Positions 34,839-46,800 of a stretch of 64,000 nucleotides of DNA are shown one piece after another. A program made the position numbers and the translations under genes. Origin of the DNA: Coix lacryma-jobi var. lacryma-jobi (Eukaryota > Streptophyta > Magnoliopsida > Poales > Poaceae). The stretch is taken from positions 150,666,305 through 150,730,304 of the forward strand of contig CM019824.1 in NCBI GenBank assembly GCA_009763385.1. Direction: 5' to 3'. The notes beneath the pieces are model-generated. The model was not told where the DNA came from and did not search any database. It was given only the letters and a program-made list of their open reading frames with translations. Every line of letters starts with the position of its first letter. Within the stretch, counting starts at the first letter, position 1.

Positions 34839-37800
34839 TTGCCTCTCAACCCTCTACTCCGCGCTGGCCCGGTCTCTCCCCCCCACCTCTGCTTTTGTGT
34901 GGCTGGACGGAGGAGGAAGACGAAAGAGTAAGGGGTACGAGCGAATGAGAAAGGAACTGCTCTGAAATCCCCAAGGGGCGTATTTATAGGGTGAAACCAA
35001 CGGCCATATCCTGGTCGGTCACTATTCACCCGCATTTAATGCGTTGCACGCTAGGAGATCTCATGATTGCGAGAGTCCCCTCGATACGAGTGCACACGCA
35101 AGCATTAAATGCCTGGTCGTGGGCCCTTGCACACGTCCGCAACGGGCGCCACCCACGACCCTAGAAAGCCGCCTAAAAAGGCGCGCCCGCCGCTCCGACG
35201 GAAGAGGTGTCCTACCTCTGACTCCTTCCCTGCGAAGGAATCCAGGGCACCGAGCCCGTTACGTTCCAGGGGTTCGAAGGCCGACCCCTCCGAGGGTTCG
35301 ACAGCCGCCCTAGGATAACAGAGTCAGGAATGGCCACGGATGCGCCCATCGCATGGCCCGAGCCAAGCCTGAGCACGACCACTCAGGGCATCCAGAGTCG
35401 TATCCGAGGCTAGCAGGACGGTCTCAAAACGGGATCCCAACGAAGGGAGGCAACGAGCCCTCGGAATCAATCGAACGGTTTCGGGCCCTGGTGACTGTCC
35501 TCTGGCTCCATGTGTGCGCCTCCGGACCCCTAGCCGACCCCTATCGAACAGGGCATGGGGCACGCACTTGGATTTACCGTTAACAGCTCATCGGGGACGC
35601 CGTGACCGATGCCTAGCGCGGCGTCACCACCCCTCTTCCTTGCGAAAAGGATGCGTGAGGGTCAAAAAACCAAGACGAGGCTGCCTCTGACCGACCCTTT
35701 ACGAAAAAGGGCTCTGGGGCTCGCCTCGCACCCGAGATAAGGTCGAAAAAACCTTGGACTACCCCCAATCCCAAAGCCATCAATCGGCAACTGAGGGGCT
35801 CGGGGGCTCGGGAATACGACTAATCTCTTTTCTTTGTGTGAACATGAGATTTTCAGCCCTTGGACGAACATCTCACCCTCCAAGCCAGGCCTCGGGCGAA
35901 CGCTCGTTCTCCGTCTCGCCTGAGCCCTCTAAGCCAGGCCTCGGGCGAACGCTCGTTCTCCGTCTCGCCGAGCCCTCCAAGCCAGGCCTCGGGCGGAGTC
36001 TCCCACGACAAAGGAAAGGTAACCGCACACGTTTAATGCGCCCACCTAACCACGTCTCGAGCCGGTTGACAGGTACACGCGGCAACTCCCCATCCGCTCA
36101 ACTACCAGGGCCCACCACGACCGCCGCCCCGACTTCATGTCCGTCGCCCTGGCGCCACGATCTCCACTCCCTGACAGTTTCCGCCTAAAAAGGCGCGCCC
36201 AACGGGCAGAAGGGTTCCAAACGACGGAGGCTTCTTCAAGAAGAGGTAAAAACGGGCCCCGACCCTTCCAAGTCTCGAGGGCAGCAAAGGCTGGCCCTCG
36301 AAGAGGGTTCGACAGCCGGCTTCGAGCACCCGAGTCAGGGACACCAAGGGCGCCACTCGCAGCATCGCTCGAGGGCCAAGCCCTCGAGGCCCTCACGTGT
36401 ATCCAAGGCAGGGCGCACGACATGCAGTGAGATCCCTCGGAGGGAGGCATCGAGCCACGGGTCCTATCGAATGGACCCGGCATTCCTGCAGACCGAGCGC
36501 CCATGCTTTATGAGATCTCCTCCGGGCTTCAGTCGACCCTATCGAACGGGGCACGAGGTCTCACTTGGATTCCCCCGTTACCAGCTCACCGGGAGCCTCG
36601 ATACTCGCCCGCTCGTGGTAGTACGAGGCATCCCCCCTCGCATCCGATCGAAAGGACTCGCGGGATGACAAGCCAGGGCAACCGGCGTGCCGGACAGCTC
36701 GAAGAGCCGGTCGGTCGGTTCAGCCTGGCACCCCTCGACGAAAGAGGGTCAAAAAACTCGGGGGCTCGACACTCCCGAACCTAAAAAACGTAACTAACAC
36801 TCACACTCGTGAAAAAGCCCACGAGGGAGTCCTAACCACTCCCCCGTGGCCTCGGGGACTACACCCGCGGGTGTCGCTCGCACGACACCCACGGAATCAA
36901 AACAACCAAACCCTCGAGAACCAGTTAGCTAACCCTCGAGATCCCGGTAGGGAGCCCCTGCTCGAGTGCTAGCACTCGAACAAGGGGCTCGGGGGCTACT
37001 GTCGGGGACCACAAAAGGGGTACCCCAATCAACGCAAAAGCAAATAAGTTAAACTAGAGCACCAATTAATAAGAGACCTAACTAGTCTAACCCCCTAAAA
37101 ACCAACCCCTCGAGGCCTCGTTCTCCGTCTCGCGAGCCCTCCAAGCCAGGCCTCGGGCGAACCCTCGTTCTCCGTCTCGCCCGAGCCCTCCAAGCCAGGC
37201 CTCGGGCGAACGCTCGTTCCCCGTCTCGCCGAGCCCTCCAAACCAGGCCTCGGGCGAACGCTCGTTCTCCGTCTCGCCCGAGCCCTCCACGTCAGGCCTC
37301 GGGCGGGCGCTCCACTACCCTTCAAGCCTCCCGCAAGAAGGAAGCTCCCGCTTCTCAAGCTCTGACAACCGTACAGCCCCATACTGCGCATTAATGCGTC
37401 CACCTACTCCGGTCATATCCTCTGGTACGCGACGTGTTGCCACAGTGAACCAGAGCCAGAGTCAAGCCTCCTTTTCACCACAAGCATGGGCAAATAGGGA
37501 CCAGTACAGCACTGTTAGGCCATACCCTGCACTGTAGCACACTCGAGCACATCTCGAGACCTGGATTCCCGCTGTACGGCGGGTTTTCCGAGACTTGCCC
37601 ATACCTGCGGGGGCTCGAGCCCCCGAGGCGCCACCTCGAGGCCGGCTCCGCGCCCCTCGAGCCCTAACTGTTTTCATGCTATTGGAGGACAGGTGCCCCA
37701 AGACCCGGAGGGACCGTGACACGTCCTGTACGTGTCGGAATGGGCGCAGCAGACCTCCACGTCGCCACGCCTCCACGTCCGTGCCCGGAATGGAGGCCAC

Positions 37801-40800
37801 GCTTCAAGGACGCCTCAACAGCAACACCCACGCCGGCTCCAGTGACCCCGACAAGACAGACTTTTACCCTTCGCCGTATTGGGCGTTGTACATGCCGCCC
37901 CTGTGTAACCCTGGCCTCCTCTTGGTCTATAAAAGAGGACACTAGGGCCCTTCACGCGAGAGAGGTCTTCACACGACTAACAGGTCTAGACGGACACACG
38001 AATACACGAATCCACACGACACACACGAGTCCAGACTCTCGTCCACGCTCGCTGAGCTTGTATCGCCCCTGTACAAGCACTTAGGTGCAAGTAATACAAG
38101 AACCTCCTCCCCCCGCTGGACGTAGGGCCTTCTTTGCCCGAACCAGGATAAACCCTTGTGTCATCTTGCATCACCATCCAGGAAGAGAGCACACGATCAT
38201 ATTACTAGTTAGTGTCGTACCTCCGGGGTAGAAACACCGACAGTATTTGATAAAAATAAGCTCACAACAACTTAATAAGTTGTCGTGAGCTATACAAAAT
38301 AGGCTCCTGAACTATTTCTAAACTACTTTGCACTATAACTACAAAAGTTTGGGCCTCACTCCTGGCATTGTGGCAAGTCTTTACAACCTTTCTCACTCAA
38401 TGATTCATCAAACTTTAGTCCACATCACATCGGATATTTAGACACTAATTTAGAGTATTAAAAATATAGACTAATTATAAAACTAATTATATAGATAAAT
38501 ATTATTTTGTAAGACGAATCTATTAAGCCTAATTAGTGCATAATTTAACAAAGTGCTACAATAACACATATGCTGATGATAGGTTAATTAGGCTTCATAA
38601 ATTTGTCTTATAAATTAGTCTCTATCTGCATAATTAGTTTTATAATTAATCTATATTTAATACTTTAAATTAATATTTGAATATCTGATGTGACAAGAAC
38701 TAAAGTTTAGTCTGGGAACCAAACATTCCCTACAAACAAAAGAATCTACCACACAAATGAAACGAATTGTCTAGAGAAATAATCTACGAAACTGTGCTCA
38801 ACCAACGAACCGTCTCTCTTGTTCCATCACCCCGCAGCAACATCGAGAATTGCAATCAACATACTCCCCTTGAAGGAAACGGTTGCTAACCTAAAAAAAC
38901 CTGCCAAATCATCTCGTTGATGAAATTACAACTTTACTCTAGTACACAAACTATCTTTACTGGCGGGACCTTTCATATTTCTAGCACACTAGGACACTAC
39001 AACATTACTCAATGTACAAGGCGTTTAGAAATGTCTTCAGAAATGGTCAAAATACCTTCAAAAATCTTTTTAGACATTATTAATAACGCCTGCAATAACT
39101 TGGACTCAAAAGGTCTTTTGTGGCGATTTTTCAAAATGCCATTTAACACTAATATATATAGGCATTTCTTAACTTCCTAAACTACTTTTTATAGGCGTTT
39201 TGTACAAAGCCTTCAAACATTCTTTTAGATGAAGGATAATTTATATCCGGCTTCATCTACTACAGGGAATCAGGCCAAAAAAGAACAGCGTCCAACCAAA
39301 GGCCGCACAGATCTTTAGTACGCTTAAATTTACAATCCAACTTCCGGAAAAAGAAACAGAAGTAAAGTCTTGACTAGGAAAAACCAATACCTAGTTGGTA
39401 ATCATCCATTGGAACTAAAGAATTGTAAAGTTGATGTTTCCAAATGTCGTCCAAGCATCAGCTGTTCTCGTAAAGCATCATGTCGTTGCAGTCTTGTCCA
39501 TTGTCGGAGCCAATGCGTTCCCCTGGAAAAAAGTTTTCGGTATACATTTGTCAAAAATCACCTTATTGTTTGTTATCCAAATTGTCCAACATAAAGTTGT
39601 TGCTCCTGTTAATAACAAAGAATTATGATTTTAACACCAACCCCCCCGTCTTAGACCAATTAACAAATAAGTCATTCATGCTATGTGGAGGTGGTAAACC
39701 AAACAATATGTGTACAACACACCATAAACATTTGGCATAAAAGCATTCAGTAAAGAGATGTTGAATAGTTTCTGGAGAGTCACGTAAACTACACCTTGTG
39801 TCTCTAATTCAGTTACGTCTTGCTAGGTTGTCTTTGGTTAAAACTACATTGATGAAGCCATATTAAAATTGCCTTCAAAATTAAGCTATCCATACAAAAC
39901 TACTACAAATATCAAATAGACACAATCCAATCGAGAATGAAACAATGAGCACACGTTAACACTAGGAATCCAAACATTTAAATCCCAGACATACTACATA
40001 GTTATACTTGTAGCTAGACACAATCTAAGGTAGAAAAAATAATCAAACAGCCATCACTAAATGATGTTCCCGAGTCCTGAGGTTTCTTCCTCCCTTTAGG
40101 AGAGATAAAAAGTTTGTCATGTTCACATCATAGTTATATACATATTCCCTCCGTCCCTTTTTAGTTGTCGTTTCTGGTTTTCATGTCACAAGTTTGACTC
40201 GATTTATAGTAAATATAGTTAACATTTGTATGTCCAAAATAATTTTGTTAAAAACACTAGTACAGAACGATACTGCACAGGCAGTTGTAGTCTCATTTGT
40301 ACATGTGTTTTTCTCAAGCGCCCACGCTGGGGGCCAGTAGAAATAGGACCACAGCACAGGTGGTTGCTGTAGCGGCATTCTTCGCGCAAAATCCACGACC
40401 GGTGGGATTCGAACCCACGACCTCGGCCTCGCGCGAAGCCTCCTCTACCACTGCACCACACATTCACATGTGTTTAAATACCCCTTCGGTTCCCCACATG
40501 TTATACAAACTCGAGTGTAATTTGCTTGTTTGAGATCCTAAACGATTTCAAATCAAAAAATTGTCAACTACAAAGTTTCATAACTTTTCGAGAAGAACAA
40601 CTTTTGTATTGGTCGTTTTTCCATCTGAGATCATTTACAAAATTTGAATTTCAAATTTGAGACCATTCAAACATATTTTTCATTGACAAGATGACTTCAA
40701 ATTAAAAAGTTGTAATTTACAAAGTTTTATAACTTTTTGGGACAAACAACTTTTATTTTGGGTGTTTTCTCATCCGAGATAGTTTGAAAAAAATCAAATT

Positions 40801-43800
40801 TTAAAAAACACGTGTATTTCTACTGGCGGTTAACGAACCGCTTCTACAACGCATGTAGAAATAAGGCATTTCTACAGGCGGTTGTCTTAACAAACCGCAT
40901 GTAGAAATCCATTTCTACAGGCGGTTCTAGACTTGAGGTCCACCAATTTATTTCTACAGGCGCGTGGTAACTCAAACCGTTAGTAAAAAAAATTGAGGCG
41001 CTAGGAAAATCATCTTTCTTCTAGTGAAAGTAGATTTAAAGACCTTTCTAATGATACTAATCATGTAGGATAAATATTAAAAAAATTTAATATATATTCA
41101 ATCAAACATGTTTGTTAGGAAGCAAAAACAACAGTTATTTAGGAACGGAGGGAGTATGCAAGGCCTTGTTTAGATGCATGTGGTGAGATTTTTTCTCAAC
41201 TGTAGCACTTTCGTTGTTATTTGATAAACTTTGTCCACATATGGACTATGTAGACTCAAAAGATTCGTCTCGATATTTACATACTAAAAGTATAATTAAT
41301 TAATTATTTTACCAATATTTAATGCTCCATGCATGCATCCAAACATTGATGTGATGGTGATGTGATGGAGAGAGAGTGAAAAAAAGTTGATAGTTTGTGG
41401 TATCTACACAAGGCAACTGTAAATCCAACTGACAACTGACAATATCTTGCATCATCACTGCCAGCCTTTCTATCAGCCCCCCATGCTCAACTTGTTGCTC
41501 GATCCCTAGGTCCAGGATTACCTGAAATTGACATGAACCAAACAATAAAAAAGATTTAATAATGAAAAAAAATGAACCATAACAATATGCTTAATACCCT
41601 TCCAATTCAGAAAAAAATAACTAACCCTTTCAGATTTATTATTAGCAAGGTTGCATACCTGTAATTTGGATGACATTAACCATTTTTCTTGGGTGCCCTA
41701 GCACAGTTTATAGTGCTAAAGAGACAACTATGAACAAAAATAAAAAAATGGAAGGTTTACCAGTAATATAAGTATGGAAAAGTGGTGAATGATTTTTAAA
41801 AAAAACTACATATTTTCAGTCAATAATGAGATGAGAACAGTTGGAGAGAACAAAGCCTCGGTTGGAAATGAAAGTCATACTGATTCCTAGATCTAGAACG
41901 CAACATATATATAGTAAATAGGCATATTATTGCAAGAACTAGAGTATCATGGATATTCATCCTGCTTGAGTAATCCAAGCCGGTTATAATAATAACAATA
42001 TATAAACACACAGGGAGATTGGACACGAACTTGAGGAGTAAAGGAGATATTCTCATCAATGGCCAGAGACAGAAGCTCGCCTTCGGAGCCTCAGTAAGAT
42101 CTTCAAATCTTGATCTTAACTCAAAACAGAAATATTAAACATCACCACGATCTTGGATGAAGTTTCAGATGTGATGATTCAAAGGCACTTCAACTTTTAT
42201 AGGTTGCACATTCAACATTCAAGCTTGTGCATGACCTTGTTTAGTTCGTCCGTGAAAAGTTTTTGCGTGTCATGCATATCGAATGCTCCGATACTAATTT
42301 AGTTTATTAAAAATAGACTAATAAAAATTACATATTATGTCAGGAAACTGTAAGACAAATCTATTAAGACTAATTAATACGTCATTAGCATATATTTAGT
42401 GTAGCACAACATTATTAAATTATGGACTAATTAGGCGAATCAGCTCGTAAAGTTATCACAGTCTATGTAATTAGTTATTTTTTGCTCATCTTATCGAATG
42501 TTTGGACACATGCATGAACTATTAAATATAGACTAAAAAATAACTAATTACATCAATTGTAATAACTTTGTGAGATGATTCTTTTAAGTTTAATTAATTC
42601 ATAATTCAACAATGTTGTGCTACATTAAATATATGCTAACGACAGATTAATTACTCTTAATAAATTTATTTCATGGTTTCCGTATGTAATTTGTTTTATT
42701 ATTAGTCTATTTTTAGTAGACTAAATTAGTGTTGAAATATTCGATATGACATCTAAAAAATTCCACACATCAACTAAACAAAGGCACAATACCACTAAAT
42801 AAATAAATGATTCAATTCAGGTGTACGTGACGCAAGAGAACGTGCTGATTGCCACGCTCACGGTGCGTGAGGCCATCTACTACTCATCTCAAATCCAACT
42901 GCCGGACACCATGCCACTTGCCAAGAAGCTCGCCCTCGCCGACGAGACCATCCATGAGATGGGGCTCACCAGCGCACTGGACACGCGCATCGGCGGCCGC
43001 GAAACCAAGGGCATCAGCGGCGGGCAGCGGAGCGGCTGAGCATCTGCCTGGAGATCTTCACGCAGCCGCGGCTGCTATTCCTTGACGAGCCCACTAGCGG
43101 GCTTGACAGCGCCGCCTCGTTCCACGTGATGAACCGCATCGCCGACCTCGCCGTCAGGGAGGGCATGGCCATCATCGCCGTCGTGCACCAGCCAAGTAGC
43201 GAGGTGTTCGAGCTCTTCAATGGCCTCTGCTTGCTCGCCTCCGGACAGACCATCTACTTTGGCCCGGCCGCTCATGCCGCTGAGGTAATTAATTATTGTC
43301 ATCTTTCTTTACTTTCTATTGACAATTAACAATGAGAGATAAATATTATTATTTATTTAGTTTGCTAACAATTTTCGTTTACAACACATTATTATATTTG
43401 CAGTTCTTCACATCAAACGGCTACCCTTGCCCGCCAATGAGAAATCCATCAGATCATTTCTGAGGACAATCAACAGAGATTTTGAATCGGTAGATAAGAT
43501 TTATCTGATCATGCCCTTATTCTCCAATAGTTAATGAAAGCAAACTGCAGGGAAAAGCATATTTAGATTAGATTCAAATACTTGTCAATGTACTATAGCT
43601 ACGTCGTAGATTATAGAGAGATCACTTGCTAACACAGGGAATTAAGACATATTTGGATTATTAGATTCAAATATTTCAGCTCATGGAAGTATCCTTTTAA
43701 CACAGTAATAATAACATGCAGGAAAATGAAGAAAGAACAGTATTCAAGCCATCTGCAGCAGACGAAGCAGTAACAATTTTGATGAATGCCTATAAATCCT

Positions 43801-46800
43801 CCAATATATTAGAAAACGCCAAAAAGGAAATGCACGACATAACTGAAATGGTTACACTACCGGAGACGGGCTCTTTGCCGAGCGTCCGGCTCTTTGCCGA
43901 GAGCTAAAACACGGGCACTCGGCAAAGGGCTCTTTGCCGAGAGCCAGCTCTCGGCACAATAAGACACTCGGCGACGATTTCTACGCCGAGGGTCCGACTC
44001 TCGGCAACATCTGGCTCTCGGCAAAGATAACCTATGCCGAGAGCCGAACCCTCGGCGTAGAATGCTAATCACCAAACGAAACCCTCGCGAACGGCTCCCC
44101 CTGCATCGTTACCTTTGCCGAGAGCCCTGGGTTGAATTTTTTTTTTGGTAAATTCTATGCCGAGAGCCCTGGCTCTGGCTCTCGGCATAGGTGCCCTTTG
44201 CCGAGGGCTTTAGGAAGCTCTCGGCAAAGCATATTTTTTTTTTGTTTTTGCTCCCAATTTTCCTGTGGCCTTGCTACAGTACTATAAGCCAAGTTTTCAA
44301 ATTTGAACTGTTTTCCATAAATCTTGCTATATTTCGTGAATTTTCTTTAATTTGATGATTTTTTCCGCGGGACGCACGTTTGAACTGCAGGTGCATGAAA
44401 TAATGAAACTCAGCGATTCGAAAAATGGTACTCATTCTTCAGAGGGTATTTCGACACCGTATCCAGGGACAAGCGCGGAGACTCGACCGTCTCGTGCACG
44501 AGAAACGGCGACCAAGTTGCGTGATATTGGATTTAAAATTATTAAAAATACAAACGAACTCAGAAAATCATGAAAATGGACGGGTGACCTTGACATCGCA
44601 TGTAGAGGCTATGAAAAAAATTTGGGAATGTTTGGAGCAAGTGATGCCGCAAGATGGTAGAAAACCTGAGATATCCGCAAATCATCGTATGTGAGCATAT
44701 GTGGATAGCACATGGTTTCAACCATCTTGCGGCACCACTTGCTCCAAACATTCCCAAATTTTTTTCATAGCCTCTACATACGATGTCAAGGTCACCCGTC
44801 CATTTTCATGATTTTCTGAGTTCATTTGTATTTTTAATAATTTTAAATCCAATATCACGCAACTTGGTCGCCGTTTCTCGTGCACGAGACGGTCGAGTCT
44901 CCGCGCCTGTCCCTAGATACGGTGTCGAAATACCCTCCGAAGAATGAATACCATTTTTGAATCGTTGAGTTTCATTATTTCATGCACCTGCAGTTCAAAC
45001 GTGCGTCCCGCGGAAAAAATCATCAAATTAAAGAAAATGCGCGAAATATAGCAAGATGTATGGAAAACACTTCAAATTTGAAAACTTGGCTTATAGTACT
45101 GTAGCAAGGCCACAGGAAAAATTGGGAGCAAAAAAAACAAAAAAAATATATGCTTTGCCGAGAGCTTCCTAAAGCCCTCGGCAAAGGGCACCTATGCCGA
45201 GAGCCAGGGCCAGGGCTCTCGGCATAGAATTTACCAAAAAAAAATTTAACCCTTTGCCGAGAGCCTAACAGAGGGCTCTCGGCAAAGAGTACACCTTTGC
45301 CGAGAGCCGCTCGATCCGGCTCTCGGCATAGAGGGTGCCCTACAAAATAAAAAACCCCGCCCTGATTTTTCAAAATCAGAGCCGTCCCCGCACGACCCGC
45401 GCGCCGCCGCCGTGCCCCCCGCCCCGCCGCCGGGTCACGTCCCCACCCCCGCCCCGGGCGCCACCGCGGTCCACGCGCCCGCCCCGCCGCCGGGGTCGAA
45501 GGCTGCTCGCGCGCCGCCCCGGGCCCGGCCCTCCCCCGCGCCGCGCCGCGCCCGCACGCCGCCAGCGGCCACGCCCTCCCCCCCCCGCGCCCTCCCTCCC
45601 TCCCTCCCGCCGGCGCTCCCTCCCTCCCGCGGCGCCGCTCCCTCGCCCTCCCTCCCGCCGGCTGCTCCCTCCCTCCCGCCGGCCGGCCGCTCCCTCCCTC
45701 CGGCCGGACGCTCGCTCCCTCCCTCCCGGCCGGCCGCTCCCTCGCCCTCCCTCCCCGCCGGCTGCTCCCTCCCCCCGGCCACCAGCCGCTCCCTCCCTCC
45801 CGGCCGGCCACCCCCTCGCCCAGTCGCCGGCCGCGCCCCCGCCCCGCGCCCTGCGCCCTCGCCGGCCCCCCGCTCCCTATTGTCGGCCTAGGAGGAGGAG
45901 GAGGAGAAGCAGAGGTGGTGAGGAGGAGAAGAGAGGTTGAGGAGGAGGAGGAGGAGGAGGAGGAGGAGGAGGAGACCGTTGCCATCCTCATCCGCGAGTT
46001 CGTCCGTTCCATCGTCATTAATCGACCCGCGGTGGTAAGTAGTAGTTGTTAATAGTAGTGAGTAGTTGATAGTAGTATGCAGGTCAATGTATGTGGATGT
46101 CGGCCATCGTGTCGTATATATGTCAATGTCGGCCATCGTGCCGTATATATGTGGATGTCGGCCATCGTGTCGTTGTTTCTTGCAGGTTTTGAAACCTCAC
46201 CATACAGGGGAGGTTCTGCCGAAATTTCTAATGGATACTATATTTTTTGTCTTTTCTGTAGGAGGACCTGTCGGGGCCAAGCCGGAGATCCTCGGCGACC
46301 ACGATCGTCTTCGTCACCGTCGCGGGTCTGCCTGCACCGCTTCGCCTCGCCACTGCACCGACTCGCCACTGCGCCGCTAGCCTGACTCCACCGGCACCCT
46401 AGGTATAAATAACGTCTCCTCCTAGAAAAGGGTCGTAGGTCATTGAACCCAGTTAGGCGTCTTCTGTCCGAAAGAGATACGGCTGGAGGTATGCAGGTCT
46501 CTGCATATCGATAACCGTATCTGTTTCGGATTGTCCACATTACTTGGACAGTCCGTAGATGCGTCGATGAGGCTAGTTCCCATTGTCTAGCCCGATTCGA
46601 GATGGAGTTTTTGCATTACCTCCCTGTTGTTCTCCGGATACACACTCTCCCTACAGGGACGTGTATCTTGAGAACATCGGGGAGGTGCTGCCGAAATTCT
46701 GTCTCGGCTCGGGGCAGACAATGGGAACTGGCCTCATGTACGTATCCGCGGGTGGGATTAGGACCTATCCTCACCTATTAGATGATAGTAGGATGGAAGT

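Larger units (their letters stand above)
11476..38242 (+). mobile_element. Tat-type non-autonomous LTR retrotransposon (11.2 kb, split by a nested element)
   Basis: Two LTRs (11476-12734 and 37000-38242) in the same orientation are flanked by a perfect 5-bp target duplication GTATT (11471-11475 and 38243-38247). A PBS-like segment follows the 5' LTR and a purine-rich PPT precedes the 3' LTR. A chromovirus (13815-29381) is inserted in the interior; without it the element is about 11.2 kb. There is no sense gag or pol, only an antisense ORF (31390-34778) and minisatellites. It must depend on proteins from an autonomous Tat-lineage element. Confidence 0.92.
40145..41154. mobile_element. Stowaway MITE split by a CACTA element
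   Basis: Left end TTCCCTCCGTCCCTTTTTAG and right end (inward) CTCCCTCCGTTCCTAAATAA are Stowaway (Tc1/mariner) termini, each flanked by TA (40143-40144 and 41155-41156). Removing the CACTA element at 40255-41026 leaves a MITE of about 235 bp, a normal size. Confidence 0.88.
10305..42013 (+). other. ABCG intron 1 (31.7 kb, transposon-filled)
   Basis: Donor GGCCG|GTATTT and acceptor CACACAG|GGAGAT. In order, it holds MITE-like segments (10325-10600, 10797-11130), the nested LTR complex (11476-38242), another MITE (38405-38730), a LINE fragment (39330-39890), a Stowaway split by a CACTA element (40145-41154) and a MITE near 41164. Introns this long are tolerated in some grass genes, but removal depends on correct splicing across strong LTR signals. 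Confidence 0.8.

Noticed and set aside
45335..46018. Long Pro/Arg/Ala ORF on + and Gly/Arg ORF on -
   Set aside because: Low-complexity translation of CTCCCTCCCG repeats with no domain and mirrored on both strands.
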